Source: Mesorhizobium sp. LMG 17147
Lineage (GTDB): Bacteria; Pseudomonadota; Alphaproteobacteria; Rhizobiales; Rhizobiaceae
NCBI RefSeq assembly: GCF_024297145.1
Contig: NZ_JANCTC010000001.1
Span: 62,001-126,000 of the forward strand
Length of the DNA stretch: 64,000 bases
Direction of reading: 5' to 3'
The stretch's first letter is position 1. Each line of letters begins with the position of its first letter. The notes under the pieces were generated by a model. That model made no database searches, was not told the DNA's origin, and saw nothing but the letters and a program-made list of their open reading frames with translations. The position numbers were made by a program, and so were the translations under genes. This document shows, one piece after another, positions 17,528 through 25,965 of the stretch.

Positions 17528-19477
17528 TCAACCCGCCTTGTTCACCCGCATGTACCAGTCCACCAGCCGGCGAACCTGGCGTTCGGTGTAACCGCGCTGG
17601 ATCATCCGCTGCACGAATTCGGTATGCCGCTTCTCTGTCACGCTGTCCTGCTTGGAGCCGAAGCTGATCACCGGCAGCAGATCCTCGACCTGCCCGAACA
17701 TCCGCTTCTCGATGACTTCGCGCAGCTTTTCATAGCTTGTCCATGACGGGTTGCGGCCATGGTTTCTGGCCCGCGCGCGCAGCGTGAACTTCACCACTTC
17801 GTTGCGGAAGTCCTTGGGATTGGCGATGCCGGCCGGCTTTTCGACCTGCGACAGTTCGTTGTCCAAGACCTCGCGATTGAGGATCTGGCCGGTATCGGTA
17901 TCCTTGTAGTCCTGATCCTCGATCCAGGCATCGGCATAGGCGATGTAGCGGTCGAACAGGTTCTGGCCGTATTCGCTGTAGGATTCCAGATAGGCCTTCT
18001 GGATCTCGTGGCCGATGAACTCGGCATAACGGGTGGCCAGCTCCGACTTTATGAAATCGAGATAGTCCGCCTCTGTTTCCTTCGGGAACTGCTCGCGTTT
18101 GATCGCCTCTTCCAGGATGTACATCAGATGCACCGGATCGGCGGCCACCTCTTCGGTGTCGTAGTTGAAGGTCTGCGACAGGATTTTGAAGGCGAAGCGG
18201 GTGCTGACGCCGGTCATGCCTTCATCGACACCGGCGGCGTTTCGGTACTCCTGGACCGACTTCGCCTTGGGATCGGTTTCCTTGAGGTTCTCGCCGTCAT
18301 AGACGCGCATCTTGGTGTAGAGCGGCGAATTGTCGTGTTCGGCCAGGCGGGTCGAGACGGTGAACCGGCTGAGGATGTCGAGCACTTCCGGAGCGCAGGG
18401 GCTGTTGGCCAGTTCGCTTTCGCGCAACAGCTTCTCGTAGATCTGCCGCTCTTCGGTGACGCGCAGGCAATACGGCACCTTGACCACCAGGATGCGGTCG
18501 AGGAACGCCTCGTTGTTCTTGTTGTTCTTGAACTGCAGCCATTCCGATTCGTTGGAATGGGCAACGATGATGCCCTGATAGGGGAAAGCGCCGAAATTCT
18601 CGGTGCCGTTGTAGCTGCCTTCCTGGGTGGCGGTCAGCAGCGGATGCAGCACCTTGATCGGCGCCTTGAACATCTCGACGAATTCGAGCAGTCCTTGCGT
18701 CGTCCGGTTCAGCCCGCCGCTATAGGAATAGGCGTCCGGATCGGACTGGCTGAAGTTTTCCAGCTGCCTGATGTCGACCTTGCCGACCAGGGCCGAAACG
18801 TCCTGGTTGTTCTCGTCGCCCGGCTCGGTCTTGGCGATGCCGATCTGGCGAAGCCTGGACGGCATCAGCTTGACGACGCTGAATTTGGAAATGTCGCCGG
18901 ACAATTCGTCGAGACGCTTGGCCGCCCAGGGCGAGATCAGGCCGGTCAGCCGCCGCCGGGCGATGCCGTATTTGTCCTCCAAAAGGTCGCCCATGCGGTC
19001 GGGATCGAACAGCCCGAGCGGCGATTCGAAGACCGGGCTGACCTGGCCGCCGACCTTCAGCGTATAGATCGGACGCTGCTCCATCAGCCTTTTCAGCTGC
19101 TCCGCAAGCGAGGACTTGCCGCCGCCGACCGGGCCGAGGAGATAGAGGATCTGCTTGCGTTCCTCGAGCCCTTGCGAGGCATAGCGGAAATAACCGGCGA
19201 TACGCTCGATCGTATCCTCCATGCCGTAAAAGTCGGCGAAGGTCGGATAGATCTTGATCGTCCGGTTCGAAAAAATACGGCCGAGCCGCTCGTCCTTGCT
19301 GGTATCGACAAAGGTCGGCTCGCCGATCGCCTCGACCATCCGTTCGGGTGCCGAGGCGTACATCGACTTGTCCTCGCGGCAGGCAAGCAGATATTGCTGG
19401 AGGCTTATCTCCTCCTGCGCCGCATTCTTGTAAACCTCGGAAAACAGATCGAAGACGTCGGATTGATTCTCACGCAT
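17528..19477 (-). CDS. prkA: PrkA family serine protein kinase (YeaG)
   Basis: A 649-residue PrkA: an AAA-type P-loop domain (LLGPVGGGKSSLAEQ, residues about 114-128) followed by the PrkA C-terminal domain. Typical segments include FADFYGMEDTIERIAGYFRY, GGLNRTTQGLLEFVEMFKAP and NNKNNEAFLDRI. The family has protein kinase, and in some reports ATP-dependent protease, activity and acts in starvation and stress adaptation. The start at 19477 has AGGA upstream; an in-frame ATG at 19528 is rejected as too early. It heads the prkA-yeaH-spoVR operon, with a weak EcfG-like site about 55 bases upstream. Confidence 0.95.
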   Translation of the reverse strand: MRENQSDVFDLFSEVYKNAAQEEISLQQYLLACREDKSMYASAPERMVEAIGEPTFVDTSKDERLGRIFSNRTIKIYPTFADFYGMEDTIERIAGYFRYASQGLEERKQILYLLGPVGGGKSSLAEQLKRLMEQRPIYTLKVGGQVSPVFESPLGLFDPDRMGDLLEDKYGIARRRLTGLISPWAAKRLDELSGDISKFSVVKLMPSRLRQIGIAKTEPGDENNQDVSALVGKVDIRQLENFSQSDPDAYSYSGGLNRTTQGLLEFVEMFKAPIKVLHPLLTATQEGSYNGTENFGAFPYQGIIVAHSNESEWLQFKNNKNNEAFLDRILVVKVPYCLRVTEERQIYEKLLRESELANSPCAPEVLDILSRFTVSTRLAEHDNSPLYTKMRVYDGENLKETDPKAKSVQEYRNAAGVDEGMTGVSTRFAFKILSQTFNYDTEEVAADPVHLMYILEEAIKREQFPKETEADYLDFIKSELATRYAEFIGHEIQKAYLESYSEYGQNLFDRYIAYADAWIEDQDYKDTDTGQILNREVLDNELSQVEKPAGIANPKDFRNEVVKFTLRARARNHGRNPSWTSYEKLREVIEKRMFGQVEDLLPVISFGSKQDSVTEKRHTEFVQRMIQRGYTERQVRRLVDWYMRVNKAG

Positions 19478-19531
19478 GGTATTCCTAGCCCCGGAGCCGA
19501 TGTGGCTGCATGTTTGTCTCTTGAACAACCA

Positions 19532-19556
19532 AATGTTGGAAAGCCCTTGTGGTTCC
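19532..19556 (-). promoter_or_regulatory. Weak EcfG-like promoter upstream of prkA
   Basis: Minus-strand GGAAC (19556-19552), 16 bases, then CATT (19535-19532) instead of CGTT. Spacing fits but the -10 box is off consensus. Confidence 0.25.
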
Positions 19557-19701
19557 CTTCACTTCGCAGAGAGTGCATGTGACCGAACGATAAGAGTCTA
19601 GATAAGGGCATCCTGGGTGCAGACAAGGCGTGGAACGTCCTGCTCGCGGCACAAAATCCTGAATCGCACCACGTCCTGCGGGCGACATCCAACAAGACGG
19701 A

Positions 19702-19726
19702 GGAACGGTTCGGGTCCTTTCCGGTT
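19702..19726 (+). promoter_or_regulatory. Candidate EcfG promoter (GGTT variant) for the 53-residue membrane protein
   Basis: GGAAC at 19702-19706, 16 bases, GGTT at 19723-19726, 21 bases before the ATG at 19748. Confidence 0.45.
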
Positions 19727-19747
19727 GTGAGGGAAAGGAGACGGTCG

Positions 19748-19909
19748 ATGTCTGGGAATAGTTTGTGGTTGCTCGTTGTTGCAGGCGGTCCACTGCTGCT
19801 GGCAGTCCTGATCGCCTACGCCCTGCTCACGCAGCGCCGTCGCGGCCCGGCGGAGCGCAGGGAAAGCGAGCGTGCGACCGAGCGCCTGTATCAGGAAAAG
19901 AAGGACTGA
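19748..19909 (+). CDS. Small single-pass membrane protein, 53 residues
   Basis: It begins MSGNSLWLLVVAGGPLLLAV and has one hydrophobic helix (about residues 5-27), then a charged cytoplasmic-type tail with RRRGPAERRESERATERLYQ. The family is not recognised; such short membrane proteins are frequent members of rhizobial stress regulons. The start is supported by AAGGAGA eight bases upstream and by a GGAAC-N16-GGTT site just before it. It is divergent from prkA and converges on the ornithine cyclodeaminase gene. Confidence 0.65.
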   Translation: MSGNSLWLLVVAGGPLLLAVLIAYALLTQRRRGPAERRESERATERLYQEKKD

Positions 19910-19925
19910 CCGACGGGATCGCAGC

Positions 19926-20993
19926 TCAGCTGCCGGCAACCGCCAGCCCGGTCGCTTTTTCGGCGCGCAGCAGCATGCCAAACAGGTCGCGCGGCTCATC
20001 GGGATCGGCCAGAAGGTCTAGTTCCTCGTAAAGGCCGGTCCGCTGCAGCTGATCGCGGACGTAGCGCAGCGCGGAAAAATCCTCGATCGCAAAGCCGACG
20101 GAGTCAAACAATGTGATCTGTCGGGCGTCCGTCCGGCCTACTGCCTTTCCTGTCATCACCTGCCACAATTCGGTGAGCGGGTGATCCGCATCGAGCTGCT
20201 GGCTCTCGCCTTCGATGCGCGTCTGCGGCGGATATTCGACGAAAATGTCCGAGCGCAGCAGTATGTCGCGATGCAGCTCGGTCTTGCCCGGGCAGTCCCC
20301 GCCCACCGCGTTGATGTGCACGCCGGATCCAACCATGTTGTCGGTCAGGATTGTTGCCGACCGCTTGTCGGCGGTGACCGTGGTGATGATCTCTGCACCT
20401 TCGACGGCTTCCTGCGCCGACGCGCAGAGCTTGATGTCGAAACCCATGCCGGCAAGGTTCTTCATACATTTCGCCGAGGCCGCCGGGTCGATATCGTAGA
20501 GACGCAGCCTGTCGACGCCAAGCAGCGCCTTGAACGCAATCGCCTGGAATTCCGATTGCGCGCCATTGCCGATGATCGCCATGCACCTGGCAGCCTCGGG
20601 AGCGAGGTATTTCGCTGCGACAGCCGAGCTTGCGGCGGTTCTGAGCGCCGTCAGGATGGTCATTTCCGAAAGCAGCATCGGATAGCCGTTGCCGACATCG
20701 GCAAGCACGCCGAAAGCGGTCACGGTCTGGCGGCCGTCACGCGTGTTCTTCGGATGCCCGTTGACGTATTTGAACCCGTAGAGCTGCCCGTCGCTGGTCG
20801 GCATCAGCTCGATCACGCCGTCAACGCTGTGCGAGGCGATGCGCGGCGTCTTGTCGAACAGCTCCCAGCGCCTGAAATCCTCTTCGATATAGGTGGCAAG
20901 CTCGAGCACGAAGCGCTCGGTGCCGATGGCAAGCACGAGCTTCATCATGCGGTCGACGCTGACGAACGGGACGATGTTCAAATTGACGGTCAT
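19926..20993 (-). CDS. ocd: Ornithine cyclodeaminase
   Basis: A 355-residue member of the ornithine cyclodeaminase/mu-crystallin family, converting ornithine to proline and ammonia with NAD. Seen are FKYVNGHPKNTRDG, the substrate-side DVGNGYPMLLSEMTILTALR, the NAD-binding IIGNGAQSEFQAIAF and HINAVGGDCPGKTELH with the catalytic Asp region. It follows arginase by only three bases on the same strand, so the pair makes a pathway from arginine to ornithine and then proline. Expression is probably governed by the divergent Lrp-type regulator, as in other alphaproteobacterial arginase loci. Confidence 0.95.
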   Translation of the reverse strand: MTVNLNIVPFVSVDRMMKLVLAIGTERFVLELATYIEEDFRRWELFDKTPRIASHSVDGVIELMPTSDGQLYGFKYVNGHPKNTRDGRQTVTAFGVLADVGNGYPMLLSEMTILTALRTAASSAVAAKYLAPEAARCMAIIGNGAQSEFQAIAFKALLGVDRLRLYDIDPAASAKCMKNLAGMGFDIKLCASAQEAVEGAEIITTVTADKRSATILTDNMVGSGVHINAVGGDCPGKTELHRDILLRSDIFVEYPPQTRIEGESQQLDADHPLTELWQVMTGKAVGRTDARQITLFDSVGFAIEDFSALRYVRDQLQRTGLYEELDLLADPDEPRDLFGMLLRAEKATGLAVAGS

Positions 20994-20996
20994 GGC

Positions 20997-21923
20997 TCAG
21001 AACCCCCTCGTCGGGCGATCCATGATCCGCCGGCCCATCAGGCTCGCGGTCAGGTCGACCAGAAGCGTGGCGGTGCGGCCGCGTTCGTCGAGAAAAGGGT
21101 TGAGCTCGACCAGGTCGAGACTGGTGACGAGACCGCTGTCATGCAGCATTTCCATCGCCAGATGCGCCTCGCGGAAGGTGGCGCCGCCGGGAACGGTGGT
21201 GCCGACCGCCGGGGCGATCGACGGGTCGAGAAAATCGACGTCGAGGCTGACGTGCAGCATGCCGTTGGCGGCGCTCACCCGTTCGAGAAAGGCGCGAAGC
21301 AGTTGCGCAATGCCGTGCTCGTCGATCGAACGCATGTCATGGACCGTCACGCCGGCTCTGCGCAACGCTTCCCTTTCCGCCAGGTCCACGCTGCGGATCC
21401 CCAGCGCGCATATGCGAGCCGGGTCCACCTGCGCTGCAAGGCGGGGGAAATAGCCCTCGAAGCCGGGCTGCCCGCTGGCATAGGCCAGCGGCACACCATG
21501 CAAATTGCCGCTGGTGGTAGTGTCGAGCGTATGAAAATCGGGGTGCGCATCGAGCCACAGCACGAAGAGCGGCCGGCCGGCATTCGCCGCCCGGCGGGCA
21601 ATGCCGGCGAGCGTACCGGCCGAAATGCTGTGGTCGCCGCCGAGAAAGATCGGCATCGCATCGGCGCTCGCGGCATAGGCCGTTTCGCTGATTGCTGCCG
21701 TCCAGGCGGCTATTTCCGGCAGCGCCTTCACCGCCGCGTTGCCGTGTACGACGGGACGCATATCGGCAGGGACGATCGTTCCGAGGTCGGTCAGCGTATG
21801 GCCGAGCTCGGCCAGTGCGGTGGCCAGGCCGGCCGTGCGCAGCGCACTCGGCCCCATCTCGCAGCCCATGCGGCCTGAGCCGGCCTGGATCGGTGCGCCC
21901 ACGATCGTGCAATGCATTCTCAT
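20997..21923 (-). CDS. rocF: Arginase
   Basis: A 308-residue arginase hydrolysing arginine to ornithine and urea. The two-manganese site is complete: GGDHSISAGT, DAHPDFHT and SLDVDFLDPS. The substrate loop SGNLHGVPLA and the C-terminal DLVELNPFLDERGRTA are typical of true arginases rather than agmatinases. Urea made here could feed the urease encoded at the right end of the window. It is first in a two-gene operon with ornithine cyclodeaminase and divergent from the Lrp regulator, with a dyad-rich intergenic region. Confidence 0.95.
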   Translation of the reverse strand: MRMHCTIVGAPIQAGSGRMGCEMGPSALRTAGLATALAELGHTLTDLGTIVPADMRPVVHGNAAVKALPEIAAWTAAISETAYAASADAMPIFLGGDHSISAGTLAGIARRAANAGRPLFVLWLDAHPDFHTLDTTTSGNLHGVPLAYASGQPGFEGYFPRLAAQVDPARICALGIRSVDLAEREALRRAGVTVHDMRSIDEHGIAQLLRAFLERVSAANGMLHVSLDVDFLDPSIAPAVGTTVPGGATFREAHLAMEMLHDSGLVTSLDLVELNPFLDERGRTATLLVDLTASLMGRRIMDRPTRGF

Positions 21924-21978
21924 ACCCCGCCAATTACGATGCCTTTATTGAAGCCCGCATCGCTGGCAGAATGAACAT

Positions 21979-22021
21979 GTCAAATTGGCAAATTTGTCGA
22001 AATGCCTTACCATAGTGGCAT
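21979..22021. promoter_or_regulatory. Dyad-rich operator candidate between arginase and Lrp-type genes
   Basis: Two imperfect inverted repeats lie side by side: GTCAAATT, four bases, AATTTGTC (21979-21998), and ATGCC, ten bases, GGCAT (22002-22021). The region is AT-rich relative to its surroundings and sits between divergent starts, as expected of an Lrp/AsnC binding region. Confidence 0.45.
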
Positions 22022-22045
22022 CATCTACTTCCGTTGTGAGCAATC

Positions 22046-22483
22046 ATGGGCCAGCTCGACGAGCAGATCATCACCTCTCTGCGGCACGACGCCCGGCGCA
22101 GCATTTCCGATCTTGCCGTCGGCCTGGGTGTCTCCCGGGCAACGGTAAGGTCCCGGATCGAGCGACTTGAAAGGGACGGCGTCATCGTCGGCTACACCGT
22201 CATTCTGCGCGCCGACGCGGTCGATCAGCGCGTGCGTGGCATCATGATGATCGAGATCGAAGGCCACGCCGCCGATCGCGTCATTCGGGCGCTGGGTGGC
22301 TTCTCCGAGGTCTCGACCATCCACACCACCAATGGCCGCTGGGATCTGGTGATAGAACTCGGAACCCAGACCCTGAGCGAGTTCGACGCGGTGCTGAGAC
22401 GTATCCGCCTGATCCCCGGAATTACCGGCAGCGAAACAAGCCTGCTCCTGGCAACGCCACGCACCACCAAGGCTCGGCTGTGA
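22046..22483 (+). CDS. Lrp/AsnC family transcriptional regulator
   Basis: A 145-residue regulator with an N-terminal winged HTH (LDEQIITSLRHDARRSISDL, then LGVSRATVRSRIERLERDGV) and a C-terminal RAM/AsnC ligand domain from about residue 65. It is divergent from arginase/ornithine cyclodeaminase and is most likely their arginine- or ornithine-responsive regulator, as is common in rhizobia; the ligand is an inference. Confidence 0.9.
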   Translation: MGQLDEQIITSLRHDARRSISDLAVGLGVSRATVRSRIERLERDGVIVGYTVILRADAVDQRVRGIMMIEIEGHAADRVIRALGGFSEVSTIHTTNGRWDLVIELGTQTLSEFDAVLRRIRLIPGITGSETSLLLATPRTTKARL

Positions 22484-22553
22484 CTTCGAGGAACTGCGCT
22501 TGACCTGCAGCGGTAACGAAATCCGCCAAGGAATCTTCAATTGCCGCCGCGGT

Positions 22554-22652
22554 TAGAGCAGTTCCAGTCAAAGTGTGGAACGGTTTTCCGTTCGGAATTG
22601 CGTCAGAGCAAAAGGATAGAGCAGTTCAGCGTTTCCAGGAACAGACGAACCG
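22554..22652. repeat. Dispersed intergenic repeat, copy 1
   Basis: About 100 bases beginning AGAGCAGTTCCAG, with GGTTTTCCGTTCGGAATTGC in the middle and a GTTTCCAGGAAC end. It can be aligned with copy 2 at 45299-45392 over most of its length. The inverted GGAAC/GTTCC and GGTTTTCC arms suggest it can fold. It lies between genes and no coding function is visible. Confidence 0.7.
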
Positions 22653-22691
22653 TTCTAGGCCCGGACAGGCCTCCTTCGAGGGAGAACAATC

Positions 22692-23015
22692 ATGGCTCAC
22701 GCCCAGCAGGAACTGGTCGAATTCGTTATCAGCAAAGCCTTCAACCCGGTCATGCGGGCCAAACCGGGCGGAAAATCCGATGCCGAGCGCAAGACGCTCG
22801 AACACGTCCAGCAGGCCACGAAGACCGAGATTGAGCGCTATCGCCGTTACGGCTCGGCCGAGGAGGTCGCGACCAACTTCAGGCGCGACCTGAATTCCGA
22901 CGCTGCCAAAAAGTTGCACGCCCAGCTGCGGCGACTGCATCTGCCGACGATCGAGGACATTCGTGACGACTTCGAGGACAAGGCCCGCAAGCTCGGGGTC
23001 AAGGCCTCGTCGTAG
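22692..23015 (+). CDS. Small hydrophilic protein of unknown function
   Basis: A 107-residue, mostly helical, charged cytosolic protein beginning MAHAQQELVEFVISKAFNPV, with KTEIERYRRYGSAEEV in the middle and IEDIRDDFEDKARKLGV near the end. The family is not recognised; composition and size are those of a soluble alpha-helical protein. GAGGGAGAA precedes the ATG. The dispersed intergenic repeat lies directly upstream and a small minus-strand gene converges on it. Confidence 0.7.
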   Translation: MAHAQQELVEFVISKAFNPVMRAKPGGKSDAERKTLEHVQQATKTEIERYRRYGSAEEVATNFRRDLNSDAAKKLHAQLRRLHLPTIEDIRDDFEDKARKLGVKASS

Positions 23016-23056
23016 ATCCGCGACAGATCGCCTCGGTGACGTCCGTCAGGCCGTCA

Positions 23057-23284
23057 TCACAATCCATCCTTGGTCGGAGGCCACCCTGACCGAGCTGTCT
23101 CGGGGATGTTGTCCGACGTCAGCTCGCCGCGATTGAGCTTTTCAATCGCTTCATCGGCTTCGCTTTCGTCGAGACCGGAAAGCGGCAAGCCATCGACCAC
23201 GACGGCTTCGTCGCTCTCGCTGTCATAGACCTCCCAGAGGCCTTCCGGATCCTGTCGTTTGTCGTAAACGGTTGGCATGGCCAT
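23057..23284 (-). CDS. Small acidic protein of unknown function
   Basis: A 75-residue acidic protein with MPTVYDKRQDPEGLWEVYD at its start and LDESEADEAIEKLNRGEL near its end. No family is recognised and there is no membrane segment. Two in-frame ATGs, 23284 and 23278, are equally plausible; the frame also runs open further upstream with low-quality sequence. It converges with the preceding small gene and diverges from nothing close. Confidence 0.55.
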   Translation of the reverse strand: MAMPTVYDKRQDPEGLWEVYDSESDEAVVVDGLPLSGLDESEADEAIEKLNRGELTSDNIPETARSGWPPTKDGL

Positions 23285-23432
23285 TTCCGTAACCACTCCG
23301 GCAGGCAAGGCCGCTATTGCACGCCCGCCACCCAGGGCCCGGGCCTTTTCTGACTTGCTGCCTGCCCGAAACAAACTCGGGCCATTGGTGGATGTTCCCT
23401 GCCGGAGGCGTGCTTGACTTCAACCTGCATGG

Positions 23433-24590
23433 CTAGAATCGGCCGGCTTCTCCGATCGGCCCTCGGATCGCCTGGGTGACGACGGTATAACGCGTGATTT
23501 GACCCTCCTCCGGGTCCTCCCCGTGGAAATGAATTGCCGCGTTCGGCGGCAGCCGCGCAGTGCTGCCGAACTGCTTGACGGCGGAGACATGCACGATCTG
23601 GATGTCGGGATCGCGCGTCATGGCGTCCATCGCTGCCAGCTCGGCGCTGCTGCTGCCACCGATCCGCCAGCTGGCTTCCAGCACACCCGATCGCCAGATG
23701 CCCGAGGAATCGACACCTTGGCCGATGTCGTAGTTGCGTCGCGAGGCGAAGAATCCGGGATAACCATCCATCGCTGCGTCATAGGTTCTCGCCTGCGCCA
23801 CGGCCAAACCCAGCGCCGGAGATAATCGCAGCTCACCCAGCGCCTCCCATCCGCCGCGCACGACAACCAGATCGGATCCGCCGTAAACGGGCCGTCCGTC
23901 GTTGTCGGTCGTCGTCCGCTGGGTGCCGTAATAGCTGATCGACAATTCGTCGATCATGGTTCTGCCAACGCTCAGCGTAACGATGTCGCGAAGCTGCGTT
24001 TCAAGAACAAGGCCGTATTCGCTTAGGTCAGACGACGGATATTGGTCCAGCAGCCTTTCGACATCGCCGACCGTCGTGGCGGTGTGCTGGTCGCGGCCCC
24101 GCGAAGCGCGCGGTGGCTTGAACCGGACCAGCCCGAGCTCCAGCAGACGTTGCGCTGCGCGCAGCGCGTCGTGGCGTGAAAATGCGGTGTAGCCGGGCAG
24201 TACGGCCGCGGCGACGGCGCTGCCGAAGCCGGCGTGCCATTCTTTTGGCCGTGCCGCCGATCCGTCCACCAGCTCGTGGGTTATGGCCTTGGTGGTTGCG
24301 AAGCGCCAGGGCACCACCCCGCCGAAGAGATCGTCGGGCCCGTTTATGCCCAGTTGAACCGCACCGGCAGCAAGCAGGCTGTCGTCCGGCACGAAATACA
24401 ACCCGCCGCTGTCACCGCCACCTTCACGCAGGCCCTCGCGGAAGGAAAATCCCTTCAACGCTGCAATCGTGCGCGCGACGGCAGCGACGGTTTCCCGTTC
24501 GTGGGCATAGATGGTCTCGCCACCCGGCGCGGAGAATGCGACCACAACACCTTTCGCCCCGCTTGGTTGCCTACCGCTTAGCCCGGTCAT
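23433..24590 (-). CDS. DUF3182 family protein
   Basis: A 385-residue cytosolic protein with the opening VVVAFSAPGGETIYAHERET of the DUF3182 family and several ATP-grasp-like features, such as TKAITHELVDG and later SEYGLVLETQL and DLVVVRGGWEAL. The family is proposed to be related to ATP-grasp ligases; its substrate is unknown. ATG 24590 is chosen because GAAGG lies seven bases upstream and a stress promoter sits at 24654-24678; in-frame ATGs at 24608 and 24620 are alternatives. Confidence 0.82.
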   Translation of the reverse strand: MTGLSGRQPSGAKGVVVAFSAPGGETIYAHERETVAAVARTIAALKGFSFREGLREGGGDSGGLYFVPDDSLLAAGAVQLGINGPDDLFGGVVPWRFATTKAITHELVDGSAARPKEWHAGFGSAVAAAVLPGYTAFSRHDALRAAQRLLELGLVRFKPPRASRGRDQHTATTVGDVERLLDQYPSSDLSEYGLVLETQLRDIVTLSVGRTMIDELSISYYGTQRTTTDNDGRPVYGGSDLVVVRGGWEALGELRLSPALGLAVAQARTYDAAMDGYPGFFASRRNYDIGQGVDSSGIWRSGVLEASWRIGGSSSAELAAMDAMTRDPDIQIVHVSAVKQFGSTARLPPNAAIHFHGEDPEEGQITRYTVVTQAIRGPIGEAGRF

Positions 24591-24653
24591 GTCGCGCCCT
24601 TCGTCCATTGCCGAGCCCATTGCCGTTTCCGCGGCAATGCGTCCGAACCAAAA

Positions 24654-24678
24654 AACCCGTTGGCGCGGCGAATGTTCC
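24654..24678 (-). promoter_or_regulatory. Candidate EcfG promoter (GGTT variant) for the DUF3182 gene
   Basis: Minus-strand GGAAC (24678-24674), 16 bases, GGTT (24657-24654), about 60 bases before the start at 24590. Confidence 0.4.
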
Positions 24679-24703
24679 GGCCAACGGCCGGCTGCGGGTT
24701 TGA

Positions 24704-24847
24704 CCGGGTGGCTGCCCGGAGCTTCTTGCGGTCGACGTCGAGACGCTGCGTCCCGGCGAGAAGGCTGCGGTGGACAACGTGCTGAAGGAGGCCGCCCCAC
24801 ACGTCCTGGGAGACGCCGACCTCGTCGGCACATTCGAACGGGCTTGA
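24704..24847 (+). pseudogene. Coding-like fragment, possible C-terminal gene remnant
   Basis: Between the DUF3182 gene and cyoD a plus-strand frame opens after a stop at 24701 and ends at TGA 24845. It reads ELLAVDVETLRPGEKAAVDN and then VLKEAAPHVLGDADLVGTF, with strong G/C preference at third positions like real genes here. It has no plausible start codon and no partner upstream. It may be the tail of a lost gene; the protein is not recognised. Confidence 0.3.
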
Positions 24848-24901
24848 GACCGGAGTTCGCTGTCGCATGAACTGCGGCCGATGGCCGGAATAATCGCTAA
24901 A

Positions 24902-25330
24902 TCAGCGGTTCATGTTCATGATCGCGTTCATCGGCATCAAATTTTTGTCGAGATTGGCCATGATCCAGATCGAGCCGCCGATCACCAGAACTACGATCAG
25001 CACGCCGAAGGCAAGCGCCAGGGCGTTGTTGGTGTTGTCCGGTCCCGTCGTGATGTGCAGGAAGAAGACGAGATGCACGCCCATCTGGGCGATCGCCAGC
25101 ACGACCAGCGCCACCGGAACGCCGGGTGCCCATACCAGGTCGGTTCCGGGCAACCAGAACGAGGCGATCGTCAGCAGCGTTGCCAGCCCGAGGCCGATCA
25201 CATAGCCACGTAGCCCGGATCCGACGTCGGTGTCGCCGAGGTATTCGTCACCCGGCGCCGTATCGATGTCGTAGCGCTCCAGGTCATGGGTGTCGCGCCG
25301 TTGCGCGTGGCGATCATCCGCATTGCTCAT
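24902..25330 (-). CDS. cyoD: Cytochrome o ubiquinol oxidase subunit IV
   Basis: A 142-residue protein with three membrane helices after a hydrophilic N-terminal stretch of about 40 residues. LRGYVIGLGLATLLTIASFW, AQMGVHLVFFLHI and GVLIVVLVIGGSIWIM are typical of CyoD. It helps assemble the bo3-type quinol oxidase. The ATG overlaps the stop of cyoC (ATGA). Last gene of cyoABCD; no cyoE (heme O synthase) follows, so that enzyme must be encoded elsewhere. Confidence 0.93.
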   Translation of the reverse strand: MSNADDRHAQRRDTHDLERYDIDTAPGDEYLGDTDVGSGLRGYVIGLGLATLLTIASFWLPGTDLVWAPGVPVALVVLAIAQMGVHLVFFLHITTGPDNTNNALALAFGVLIVVLVIGGSIWIMANLDKNLMPMNAIMNMNR

Positions 25331-25965
25331 CGACTTGCTCCCAGGAGATAGACCACGGTGAACAGCGCGACCCAGATGATGTCGAGGGCGTGCCAGAACA
25401 GGCTGAAGCACATGAAACGCCGAAGAATATCGTCGCGGAATCCCTTGGCGAAGATCTGCGCCATCATCGTGAGCAGCCACAGCAGCCCCGCCGTGACGTG
25501 AAGGCCATGGCATCCCACCAGCGTGAAGAACGCCGACAGGAAAGCGCTGCGCGTCGGTCCGGCACCACTGGCAACCATATGCACGAACTCGCGCAACTCG
25601 AGCAGGATGAAGCTGGCGCCGAGCACGAAGGTGACAGTCATCGCGACATAGAACCAGGAGCTTCGCCGCGCTGTCACGGCAAGGCCGGCGAGACCGCAGG
25701 TAAAGCTCGACAACAGCAAAGCGGCCGTCTCGATCGCGACGTTGCGCAAGTTGAACAGCTCGGCCCCGCTTGGTCCGCCCGCCGTCTTGCCCGCCAGCAC
25801 GGCATAGGCCGCGAAGAAGGCGGAGAACATCACGATGTCGCTCAGAAGGAAGATCCAGAAGCCATAGCCGACGACGATCCGGATCGGGGCCGGGCCGCCG
25901 AGTGCATGGCCGTGCCCGCCATGGATACGGTAAGGGTCACGCTCTCGAACGTCCATCGCGGTCAT
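25327..25965 (-). CDS. cyoC: Cytochrome o ubiquinol oxidase subunit III
   Basis: A 212-residue five-helix subunit III. Seen are VVGYGFWIFLLSDIVMFSAF, FILLELREFVHM and the CHGLHVTAGLLWLL segment of heme-copper oxidases. The ATG at 25965 overlaps the cyoB stop by ATGA, and its own stop overlaps the cyoD start, giving a tightly coupled cluster. The extended frame upstream of 25965 lies inside cyoB and is not used. Confidence 0.94.
   Translation of the reverse strand: MTAMDVRERDPYRIHGGHGHALGGPAPIRIVVGYGFWIFLLSDIVMFSAFFAAYAVLAGKTAGGPSGAELFNLRNVAIETAALLLSSFTCGLAGLAVTARRSSWFYVAMTVTFVLGASFILLELREFVHMVASGAGPTRSAFLSAFFTLVGCHGLHVTAGLLWLLTMMAQIFAKGFRDDILRRFMCFSLFWHALDIIWVALFTVVYLLGASR

Noticed and set aside
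22600-22660. EcfG promoter inside dispersed repeat copy 1
   Set aside because: GGAAC boxes occur, but spacing to CGTT or GTTC is wrong; they are part of the repeat.
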